This document shows, piece after piece, positions 1 through 6,738 of a DNA stretch of 8,211 nt. Origin of the DNA: Hyphomicrobiales bacterium (lineage in GTDB: Bacteria; Pseudomonadota; Alphaproteobacteria; Rhizobiales; Xanthobacteraceae); the NCBI GenBank assembly GCA_017304505.1, contig JAFKKQ010000060.1, positions 1 through 8,211 of the forward strand, read 5' to 3'. The notes under the pieces are model-generated. The model ran no database searches, was not told the DNA's origin, and saw only the letters and a list, made by a program, of their open reading frames with translations. Both the position numbers and the translations under genes were made by a program. Numbering within the stretch: position 1 is the stretch's first letter; each line of letters starts with the position of its first letter.

Positions 1-156
1 TCGGGCGCATTGATCGGTGGCGTTCTGATCGGGCTGACCGAAGCGATGGCCGGGTTGTTCTTCACGCCGTCCGCCAAAAGCATGTTCGCCTTCGCCATCC
101 TGGTGGTGGTGTTGCTGTTCCGGCCGCAAGGCATCATGGGCCGGAGGCTTTCATGA
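1..156 (+). CDS. livH: LivH-like ABC permease, C-terminal end only (5' truncated by window)
   Basis: Frame 1 is open from the first base and gives 51 residues before a TGA at 154-156. The fragment has a glycine-rich hydrophobic stretch (GALIGGVLIGL) and a last membrane segment ending in LLFRPQGIMGRR. LLFRPQG is the usual carboxy-terminal signature of the LivH/LivM-type permeases of the hydrophobic amino acid transport (HAAT) family. The protein would be one of two inner-membrane subunits forming the substrate channel. Its stop overlaps the ATG of the next permease (ATGA, 153-156), showing translational coupling inside one operon. The LivH assignment, rather than a second LivM, rests on gene order H-M-G-F and the tail motif. 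The amino-terminal part lies outside the window. Confidence 0.88.
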   Translation, partial: SGALIGGVLIGLTEAMAGLFFTPSAKSMFAFAILVVVLLFRPQGIMGRRLS

Positions 157-1175
157 TCGGCCGTATGGTCCATGATGTGCCGCGCCATGTGCTGTGGCTG
201 TTGGGCGTCTTGTTGGCCGGCCTCTTGGTCGCGCCGATCTTCGCCGACGACTATCTGCTCACCGTCCTCATTCTCATCCTTTATTTCGCCTATACGGGCC
301 AGGCCTGGAATGTGCTGATGGGCTTTGCCGGGCAGCTTTCGCTGGGGCACGCGCTCTATGTCGGTCTTGGCGCCTATGCGGCCGCGGCACTCTATGTCCA
401 CTATGGCATCGGCCCCTGGATCGGGATGCCGGTCGCGATCCTGATTTCCGTGGCAAGCGGCGCCATCATCGGTTTTCTGGCGTTCCGCTTCGGCGTGGCC
501 GGTGTCTATTTCGCCATTCTGACGATTGCGTTCTGCGAATTCGCGCGCATCGGCTTCGATCATTTCGGCTGGATCGGCGGTTCCGGCGGACTGTTCATGC
601 CGGTTTCCAACCACACGCAGAACGACCTTCTGAACCTGCGCGGCCAGCCGGTGATGTTCTATTACGTGATGCTGGCCTTGACGGTCATCGTCTTCGTGCT
701 GTGTCACCTGCTGTTGCGCAGCCGTGTCGGCTATTTCTGGCAGGCGATCCGCGAGGATGAAGAAGCGGCGCGGTCGCTCGGCATCGCAACCTTCCGCTAT
801 AAGATGGCGGCCATTGTCGTGTCGTCCGCCATGACCGCGCCGGCTGGCGTGTTCTATGCGTTCTATTACAACAACCTGTTTCCCGAGCAGACCTTCTTCA
901 TCCTGCGCTCCATCGAGATCATTCTGGGGCCGATCATCGGCGGCATCGGCACGTTGTTCGGACCAGTGCTCGGCGCGTTTGTCATCACGGGCCTGTCGGA
1001 AGGACTGCAGGAGTTGCTCACGCTCTATGGTTTCGACACGCCCGGCGCCAAGCGTTTGTTCTATGGGGTTTGTCTGCTGCTCGTCGTGATGGTGCTGCCG
1101 AACGGGATATGGCCGCCGCTGGCGCGTCTGCTGCGCCTTCATCGGTCACGTGACACGACGGGGCCGCAGTCATGA
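153..1175 (+). CDS. livM: LivM-like ABC transporter permease
   Basis: This 340-residue inner-membrane permease is the second channel subunit of a HAAT-type importer. Hydrophobic segments are visible at about residues 14-30, 34-55, 67-83, 90-110, 116-132, 168-188, 218-235, 252-282 and 302-318. The family motif MGFAGQLSLGHALYVG lies at 56-71. The cytoplasmic coupling loop AIREDEEAARSLGI (198-211) should contact the ATPase subunits. The length is normal for LivM. The ATG at 153 is chosen because GGAGG at 143-147 sits five bases upstream and the start overlaps the upstream stop by four bases. Its own stop overlaps the livG start in the same way. The substrate may be a branched-chain amino acid, but the family also takes up amides, urea and aromatic acids. 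The binding protein that would decide this is not in the window. Confidence 0.93.
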   Translation: MIGRMVHDVPRHVLWLLGVLLAGLLVAPIFADDYLLTVLILILYFAYTGQAWNVLMGFAGQLSLGHALYVGLGAYAAAALYVHYGIGPWIGMPVAILISVASGAIIGFLAFRFGVAGVYFAILTIAFCEFARIGFDHFGWIGGSGGLFMPVSNHTQNDLLNLRGQPVMFYYVMLALTVIVFVLCHLLLRSRVGYFWQAIREDEEAARSLGIATFRYKMAAIVVSSAMTAPAGVFYAFYYNNLFPEQTFFILRSIEIILGPIIGGIGTLFGPVLGAFVITGLSEGLQELLTLYGFDTPGAKRLFYGVCLLLVVMVLPNGIWPPLARLLRLHRSRDTTGPQS

Positions 1176-1896
1176 CCGCGCTCCTTGAGGTTTCGAACAT
1201 CTCGAAAAGCTTCACTGGCCTGCGCGCAGTTGCCGATGTCAGCTTTTCCGTTCCGCAACGGTCGCTGTTCGCCGTGATCGGTCCGAACGGGGCCGGCAAG
1301 ACCACGCTGTTCAATCTGATCGCGGGTGTTTTGAAGCCGGATGGTGGCAGCATCACATTCGGCGGCGCGCGCATCGACGGCTTGCGGTCCGATCAGGTGT
1401 GCCGCCGTGGCATCGGCAGGACGTTCCAACTGGTCCGCCCCTTTCCGGCGCTCACGGTCGAGGAGAACGTGATGATCGGCGCGCTGCTGCGCCATCCGGA
1501 CCCTTCGGAGGCGTTGCGCCGCGCTCACGATGTTCTGTGGCGTCTCGACCTGTTCGACAAGCGCATGCAGCTTGCCGGCGCGCTGACGCTCCCCGACCGC
1601 AAGCGGCTTGAAGTGGCCCGCGCGCTCGCGACCGAGCCGAAGCTCCTCTTGCTGGACGAGGTGATGGCGGGCCTGCGCCCGACCGAGACGGACCGTATGG
1701 TTGAGATTTTGAAGAAGCTCAACAGGGATGGTGGCCTCACCATCCTCCTGATCGAGCATGTGATGCGCGCCGTGATGTCGCTTGCGACGCATGTGCTGGT
1801 GCTTCATCACGGCGCTGCTATCGCCGAGGGGGCACCCGAAGCGGTCGTGCGCGACCCCGAAGTCATCCGCTCGTATCTTGGCACCGAGGCGGTGTG

Positions 1897-1897
<1 letters not shown>
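1172..1897 (+). CDS. livG: LivG-like ABC transporter ATP-binding protein
   Basis: This 241-residue cytoplasmic ATPase should pair with LivF to power the LivH/LivM channel. Walker A is GPNGAGKTT at residues 37-45, the Q-loop glutamine is Q86 in RTFQLV, Walker B is LLLLDE ending at D162-E163, and the switch histidine is H196 in LIEHVM. The stretch IGRTFQLVRPFPALTVEENV is typical of LivG. Where a canonical signature (LSGGQ; LAYGQQ in E. coli LivG, from memory) is expected, residues 137-147 read ALTLPDRKRLE, so the SGG core is missing. The following helix (LEVARALATEPKLLLLDE) is normal, which argues against a frameshift. Walker B is followed by VMAGLRPTE instead of the usual PxxGLxP. The start overlaps the livM stop by four bases. 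I believe such LTL-(x)-RKRLE signatures occur in a LivG subgroup, but I cannot check how widely. Confidence 0.93.
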
Positions 1898-2601
<704 letters not shown>

Positions 2602-2602
2602 C

Positions 2603-2620
2603 CGTCACGCGCTCGTGACG
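2603..2620 (+). terminator. Hairpin immediately after livF stop
   Basis: CGTCACG (2603-2609) and CGTGACG (2614-2620) are perfect reverse complements around the four-base loop CGCT. The hairpin starts two bases after the livF stop codon. Its position at the end of the liv operon suits a transcript 3' end or an RNA-stabilising stem. No run of T follows, so it is not a classical intrinsic terminator, and the assignment is inference. Confidence 0.35.
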
Positions 2621-2655
2621 CCGATGCGAGAAGAACGGCGTCGCTTCGCCCGCCT

Positions 2656-2740
2656 ATGACCGGTCATCCACGTCTTTAACCCGATAATCCGACTCGTGAT
2701 TTTAAGGCGTGGATGCCCGCGACAAGCGCGGGCATGACAG
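2656..2740. repeat. Compound intergenic palindromic repeat (MPALVAGIH-type alphaproteobacterial repeat)
   Basis: A perfect nine-base stem, ATGCCCGCG (2713-2721) with CGCGGGCAT (2727-2735) around loop ACAAG, lies between the convergent livF and FAH genes. To its left, ATCCACGTCTTTAA (2666-2679) pairs in inverted orientation with 2701-2714, giving 12 Watson-Crick pairs, one G-T pair and one mismatch. At the far left, ATGACCGGTCAT (2656-2667) is a perfect 12-base palindrome. The reverse-strand translation of the right part contains VMPALVAGIH, which I recognise from memory as spurious peptide from a repeat scattered through Bradyrhizobium-like genomes. The layout suggests two copies in opposite orientation, the left one partly lost. 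Copies can serve as 3'-end stems between convergent genes. The family assignment needs a genome search. Confidence 0.6.
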
Positions 2741-2761
2741 TAGTAGAGGATGCCGCGGGTC

Positions 2762-3469
2762 TTACTTCAGCGGCTGGCCGATGGTGACGGTCAGCTTTGG
2801 CAGTCCCTCGACCTCGCATTCCAGCTTGTCGCCCGCCACGGTGGCTGCGACGCCCGATGGCGTTCCGGTCATGATGATGTCGCCGGCTTCGAGTGCGACC
2901 ATCTCCGACAGCTTGCTGATGATTTCGGGCACGTTCCAGATCAACTGCGTCAGGTCGCCGTCCTGACGGACCTTGCCGTTGCACTTGAGCGTGATCTTGC
3001 CCTTGCTCGGATGTCCGACCCGGCTCACCGGCGCCAGCGGCCCGCACGGCGCGGACGCATCGAAGGCCTTGCCGACTTCCCACGGGCGCTTGATGTCGCG
3101 GGAGGCGATCTGCAGGTCGCGGCGCGTCAGGTCGATGCCGACGCCATAGCCCCAGACGTTGTCCAGCGCCTTCTCGGTCGGGATGTTGCGGCCGCCGCTC
3201 TTGAGCGCCACCACCAGTTCGACCTCGTGGTGGAGGTCCTTGGTCAGCGACGGATAGGGCGCGGTGCCATTATCGGGCACGATGGCATCGGCCGGCTTGG
3301 CGAAGAAGAACGGCGGCTCGCGCTCGTCCTGGCCCATTTCCTTGATGTGCTCGAGATAATTGCGGCCGACGCACCAAATCCGGCGGACCGGAAACAGGTC
3401 GCTCGATCCGGCGACCGCGAGTGCCGCTTGCGGCGGCGGGGGAATGACGTAACGCTTGCCGTTGCTCAT
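2762..3469 (-). CDS. Fumarylacetoacetate hydrolase (FAH) family protein, fumarylpyruvate hydrolase (NagK)-like
   Basis: This 235-residue cytoplasmic protein has the single FAH fold. Members hydrolyse or decarboxylate acylpyruvates using a divalent metal. Visible motifs are CVGRNY (33-38), EPPFFFAKPADAIV (51-64), the metal ligands E82 and E84 in HHEVEL and D113 in GIDLTRRD, GKAFDASAP (133-141), and the closing MTGTPSGV (200-207). The opening PxPxAALAVAGSSDLFPVRRI and the EPPFFFAKPAD block resemble fumarylpyruvate hydrolases of the gentisate branch of salicylate degradation more than FAHD1-like acylpyruvases, judged from memory. No other gentisate-pathway gene is nearby, so the substrate is open. 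The ATG at 3469 is preferred because the in-frame extension to an ATG at 3550 adds 27 basic, unconserved-looking residues. Ribosome-binding complementarity at 3469 is weak. The gene lies 140 bases downstream of the exporter on the same strand and converges with livF. Confidence 0.88.
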   Translation of the reverse strand: MSNGKRYVIPPPPQAALAVAGSSDLFPVRRIWCVGRNYLEHIKEMGQDEREPPFFFAKPADAIVPDNGTAPYPSLTKDLHHEVELVVALKSGGRNIPTEKALDNVWGYGVGIDLTRRDLQIASRDIKRPWEVGKAFDASAPCGPLAPVSRVGHPSKGKITLKCNGKVRQDGDLTQLIWNVPEIISKLSEMVALEAGDIIMTGTPSGVAATVAGDKLECEVEGLPKLTVTIGQPLK

Positions 3470-3513
3470 GTTGGCTTTTCTGCTGGAATTGCGGGAAAAT
3501 CGATGAATGCGAT

Positions 3514-3531
3514 CCGGCCGTTTACGGCCGG
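3514..3531. other. Perfect GC hairpin in the leader of the FAH gene
   Basis: CCGGCCG (3514-3520) and CGGCCGG (3525-3531) are exact reverse complements around the loop TTTA. The stem lies about 45 bases before the chosen FAH start, in the 140-base gap below the exporter. It could be a 3' structure of the exporter transcript, a leader stem of the FAH messenger, or a protein-binding site. On the minus strand no T-run follows it. Confidence 0.4.
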
Positions 3532-3538
3532 GCGACCC

Positions 3539-3566
3539 CAGATAACACATTGACTTTGGCGATCAA
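3539..3566 (-). promoter_or_regulatory. Weak candidate promoter for the FAH gene
   Basis: On the minus strand TTGATC (plus 3561-3566) is followed after 16 bases by TATCTG (plus 3539-3544), or after 15 by TTATCT (plus 3540-3545). This loosely resembles a housekeeping -35/-10 pair. It lies 70-100 bases before the FAH start. A second weak stem, CCGGG (3574-3578) with CCCGG (3586-3590), lies just upstream and could end exporter transcription. Both calls rest only on resemblance. Confidence 0.2.
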
Positions 3567-3609
3567 AGGTCGGCCGGGTGCACAGCCCGGTTGTCGTCGC
3601 GGTCCGCCG

Positions 3610-5418
3610 CTACGCCGACGCCGCGGAAACGGGCGTGGGCAGGTGCTCGTCCTTGGCTTGGAGCCGATAGAAGGCCGCGTAGCGCCCGCCTTTGTGCAGC
3701 AGCTCGTCATGGCGGCCGGACTCGACGATGGCGCCGCTTTCGACCACTAGAATGCGGTCGGCGTGCGTGATGGTGTGCAGGCGGTGGGCGATGGCGATGG
3801 TGGTGCGGTCTTCGCACAGGCGCGCCATTGCGTCCTGAACCAGCCGCTCGGACTCGGAATCGAGCGAGGCGGTCGCCTCGTCCAGCAGGATGATCCGTGC
3901 GTCCTTGATGAGCGCGCGCGCAATGGCGATGCGCTGGCGCTCGCCTCCCGAAAGCTGAAGGCCGCGCTCGCCGGCCGCGGTGTCGTAGCCAGCGGGAAAG
4001 TTCATGATGAACTCATGCGCGTGGGCGGCCTTTGCCGCTGCGACGATCTCGTCCTCGCTGGCGTCCGGCTTGCCGACGGCGATGTTGTCGCGGATCGTCC
4101 CGTGGAACAGGAAGACATCCTGGCCGACATAGGCGATTTGCCGGCGAAGGGAACGACGCGAGTGGTCCGCGATGGTCTGTCCGTCGATGCGGATCGAGCC
4201 GGAGTCGGGTTCGTAGAACCGCAGCAGCAGGTTCAAGACGGTGGATTTGCCGCCGCCGGACGGGCCGACCAACGCGGTCATCTTGCCGGGCTCGATCGAG
4301 AACGTCATGCCGCGAATGGTGATTTCGTTCGGCCGATAGGAGAAGCGAACGTCGTCGAATTCGTCTTGCGCATTTGTGATTTGCAGCGCCGGTTTGTTGT
4401 CGTCGTTCGGCTCGGTCGATGGTGTGTCGATGACATCGAACAGGATGCGCACGCCGACCAGCCCGGAGTTCAACTCGATGTTGAGGCGCGCCAGCCGCTT
4501 GGCGGGTTCATAGGCCAGCATGAATGCGGCCAGGAAGGAGAAGAACTGGCCCGGCGTCGCGCCGGTTTCGATAACGCGGAAGCCGCCGTAGATCAGCGCC
4601 ATCGCGATGGCGAGGCCGCCGAGCGCCTCCATCAGCGGGCTCGCGCGATGCGCCACCCGCGCCCACTTGTTGGATTCGTGCTCAAGCTCGGCCACGTTGG
4701 CCTCGAGCCGCGCCCGCATCACATCTTCGAGCGTGTAAGCCTTGACGACACGGATGCCGTTCAGCGTTTCCTGCAGCGTTTCCAGGATGCGGGTGCCGCC
4801 CGTGAACTGATTGCGCGCGATGCCGTAGATGCGGCGGATCATCTTGCGCAAGACCAGGAACGCCGGTGGCGCCACGACGAAGCTGAACAGCGACATCACC
4901 GGGTCTTGAATCACCATCACCGCGACTAGGCCGATCAGCGACAGCAGGTCTCGGCCGAACGCGGTGACGAGCAGGTTGATGACCTGGCTTGCCGCCGCCG
5001 CGCCGGTGGTCAGGCGCGACATGAACTCGGATGAATGCCGGTTGGAGAAAAAGGCGATGTTCTGGTCGATCAGCGCCTCGAACATGCGCCGCTGGTTCTG
5101 CGCAACGATGCGGTTGCCGATCCGCGACAGCATCACCGCCTGGGCGTAGCTTGCCGCGCCCTTGATCGCGAACAGCGCAGCCGTCACCAGCGCCAGCGTG
5201 ACGATGCCTGGAAGATTCTTATCGACATAGGCCGCGTTGATGACGTCGCCGATGAGATAGGCGCAGAGCGCTGTCGCCCCGGCGGCCACGCCCATCAGCG
5301 CAAACGCCACCGCGTAGCGCTTCCATTGGCCGAACGCCTGCTCGGTCAGCAGGCGGTGGATCAGCGCAGGCGCGCTCTCGCGATCCTCCAGCAGCAATTT
5401 GAATTTCGATCCAAGCAT
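3610..5418 (-). CDS. MsbA-like ABC exporter (fused membrane and ATPase domains)
   Basis: This 602-residue half-transporter should act as a homodimer in the inner membrane. The membrane domain has hydrophobic stretches at about residues 35-60, 70-97, 148-193 and 260-309, including RVVKAYTLED and PGQFFSFLAAFMLAYEPAKRL, typical of MsbA-like lipid exporters. The ATPase domain carries Walker A GPSGGGKST (385-393), Q-loop Q432, signature LSGGE (489-493), Walker B ending at D513-E514, and switch H545 in IAHRLH, so all catalytic residues are present. The start is uncertain. The frame is open to a TTG at 5517, adding 33 residues, with a GTG at 5469 and a stop three codons above the TTG. None of these starts has a clear ribosome-binding site. 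I chose the ATG because it gives the usual family length. With galE upstream and a heptosyltransferase beyond, flipping of lipid A or another glycolipid is the likely role. A multidrug exporter cannot be excluded. Confidence 0.9.
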   Translation of the reverse strand: MLGSKFKLLLEDRESAPALIHRLLTEQAFGQWKRYAVAFALMGVAAGATALCAYLIGDVINAAYVDKNLPGIVTLALVTAALFAIKGAASYAQAVMLSRIGNRIVAQNQRRMFEALIDQNIAFFSNRHSSEFMSRLTTGAAAASQVINLLVTAFGRDLLSLIGLVAVMVIQDPVMSLFSFVVAPPAFLVLRKMIRRIYGIARNQFTGGTRILETLQETLNGIRVVKAYTLEDVMRARLEANVAELEHESNKWARVAHRASPLMEALGGLAIAMALIYGGFRVIETGATPGQFFSFLAAFMLAYEPAKRLARLNIELNSGLVGVRILFDVIDTPSTEPNDDNKPALQITNAQDEFDDVRFSYRPNEITIRGMTFSIEPGKMTALVGPSGGGKSTVLNLLLRFYEPDSGSIRIDGQTIADHSRRSLRRQIAYVGQDVFLFHGTIRDNIAVGKPDASEDEIVAAAKAAHAHEFIMNFPAGYDTAAGERGLQLSGGERQRIAIARALIKDARIILLDEATASLDSESERLVQDAMARLCEDRTTIAIAHRLHTITHADRILVVESGAIVESGRHDELLHKGGRYAAFYRLQAKDEHLPTPVSAASA

Positions 5419-5582
5419 CCGCGGTCCGGCCGGCCAAAATGGAACAGAGGGCCCGTCGCCGGCTGGCACGGCAGACGAACCGTGACGTTCCTTGCCCGTC
5501 GTGTCCGCGTTTTTCAAGCTGAATCATGGGCTTTGACCGGCGCCCGACCGAAGCCCGTGTGTAAAGCCGCCGGCAAAAGCCT

Positions 5583-5594
5583 GCCTGATCAGGC
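5583..5594. other. 12-base perfect palindrome over the galE stop codon
   Basis: GCCTGATCAGGC is its own reverse complement and spans the galE stop (minus-strand TGA at 5589-5591). On the minus strand it is followed by AGGCTTTT, so a short GCCT/AGGC stem with a GATC loop could form at the galE transcript end. The stem is too short to be called a terminator with confidence. Confidence 0.25.
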
Positions 5595-6602
5595 GGAAAT
5601 GGCGTTGCCGGATGCTGCTGTGGATTGAGCCATGAGACGGCGTTCCCAGGCCAGCGCATGGCCGACAATGGCATCGAGATCGTCGAGTTCCGGCGTCCAG
5701 CTCAGGAGTTCCCGGATGCGTGTCGCCGTCGCAATCGAGACAACGATGTCGCCGTGCCGTCGTGCGCTGAAGTTCACCGGGAACTCATGTCCGACGGCGC
5801 GCGTGACGGCGTCCAGCACCTCGCGCACCGAATAGCCGCGGCCATAGCCGCAATTGAGGGTGACGCTCGATCCGCCGCTGCGCAGATAGGCGAGTGCGGC
5901 AACATGCGCACGCGCCAGGTCGCTGACATGGATGAAGTCGCGGATACAGGTGCCGTCCGGCGTCGGATAATCGTCGCCGAACACGTCGATCCGCTCGCGC
6001 CGGCCGAGCGCAGCCTCGACCGCCACCTTGATGAGATGTGTCGCGCCGGGCGTGGAGAGGCCGGTCCGCATCTGCGGATCGGCGCCGGCGACGTTGAAGT
6101 AGCGCAGCGCGACGTGACGAAGGTCGTGTGCGGCGCTGGCATCGCGCAGCATGATCTCGGTCATCAGCTTCGACCAGCCGTAGGGCGACAGCGGCACGGT
6201 CGGCGTGTCTTCGTCGATGGGCACGCGCGCGGGATTGCCATAGACCGCGGCGGTGGACGAGAAAATGAAATGGCGCACTCCGCCTTTGACCGCCGCTTCG
6301 ATCAGGGAGCGCGAGTTGACGGTGTTGTTGCGATAGTAGCCGAGCGGATCGCGCATCGATTCCGGAACGATGGTCGAGCCGGCGAAATGGATCACCGCGT
6401 CGATGTCATGGCTCTTGATGAGCGAGGCGACGAGCGTCTGATCGCCGACATCGCCGACGATCGGCAGCATCGGCTTGGGGAGCGCTGCGGCAAAGCCGGT
6501 GGACAGGTTGTCCAGCACCACCACGCTTTCGCCGGCGTCGGCCAAAGCGTGCACCGTATGGCTTCCGATGTAACCCGCGCCGCCGGTGACCAGTACGGTC
6601 AT
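5589..6602 (-). CDS. galE: UDP-glucose 4-epimerase
   Basis: This 337-residue cytoplasmic enzyme of the extended short-chain dehydrogenase family interconverts UDP-glucose and UDP-galactose using bound NAD. The Rossmann motif GGAGYIG is at residues 7-13, VVLDNLSTG (28-36) binds the cofactor adenosine, HFAG (72-75) follows, and the catalytic set is S115/S116/T117 with Y141 and K145 in YGWSK. RYFNVAGADP (167-176), GTCIRDFIHVSDLA (217-230) and LNCGYGRGYSVREV (249-262) are epimerase blocks. The carboxy-terminal RRPGDP motif appears as RRHGDI (281-286), a modest deviation. The length matches the E. coli enzyme. The ATG at 6602 has AAGGG seven bases upstream on the minus strand. The gene is divergent from the heptosyltransferase and leads towards the exporter, which fits supply of galactose or a 4-epimer sugar to surface glycans. 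A UDP-GlcNAc 4-epimerase activity is possible. Confidence 0.93.
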   Translation of the reverse strand: MTVLVTGGAGYIGSHTVHALADAGESVVVLDNLSTGFAAALPKPMLPIVGDVGDQTLVASLIKSHDIDAVIHFAGSTIVPESMRDPLGYYRNNTVNSRSLIEAAVKGGVRHFIFSSTAAVYGNPARVPIDEDTPTVPLSPYGWSKLMTEIMLRDASAAHDLRHVALRYFNVAGADPQMRTGLSTPGATHLIKVAVEAALGRRERIDVFGDDYPTPDGTCIRDFIHVSDLARAHVAALAYLRSGGSSVTLNCGYGRGYSVREVLDAVTRAVGHEFPVNFSARRHGDIVVSIATATRIRELLSWTPELDDLDAIVGHALAWERRLMAQSTAASGNAISA

Positions 6603-6738
6603 GGTTCAGCCCTTTCGTTTGGCCGTGGCTTACAAAAGATGTTGTATAAGCCGGGTTATCTGGACGTCTTCCAGACCGCACAAGTGGCTGTCGTGCTTAA
6701 TGCCGGGTATACGATGGCGGAAGAGCGTGAACTGTCGC
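6603..6738. promoter_or_regulatory. Divergent promoter region between galE and the heptosyltransferase
   Basis: These 136 bases between two head-to-head genes must hold at least one promoter per strand. They contain the AT-richest patch I see in the window, at about 6629-6650. Within it TACAA (6631-6635) and TTGTA (6642-6646) form a five-base inverted repeat with a six-base gap, and TATAAG (6645-6650) resembles a -10 box. I could not match a -35 box at good spacing on either strand, so no exact promoter is claimed. The small inverted repeat could be an operator, but that is speculation. Confidence 0.4.

Noticed and set aside
2676..3083. A 135-codon minus-strand frame ending in MPALVAGIH-type residues
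   Set aside because: The ending is the translation of the intergenic repeat and the rest is an off-frame reading of the FAH gene. It is useful as a repeat marker but is not a gene.
3470..3550. Amino-terminal extension of the FAH protein by 27 codons
   Set aside because: The stretch is basic and low-complexity, and it contains the perfect CCGGCCG hairpin, which looks like leader rather than coding sequence.
2750..3553. A 267-codon plus-strand frame opposite the FAH gene
   Set aside because: The minus-strand FAH protein has complete motifs and metal ligands; the plus frame has none.
3763..4929. A 388-codon plus-strand frame opposite the ABC exporter
   Set aside because: It mirrors the exporter coding strand, shows no domain or membrane pattern, and has the same shadow composition as other antisense frames here.
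5219..5674. A minus-strand frame bridging the galE end and exporter start, with an ATG at 5526
   Set aside because: The product is Arg-rich with no recognisable domain, and its phase conflicts with the well-supported exporter frame.
6586..6738. Amino-terminal extension of the heptosyltransferase by 51 codons into galE
   Set aside because: The extra residues are rich in Arg, Cys and Trp and unlike GT9 proteins. The family motif begins right after the ATG at 6739.
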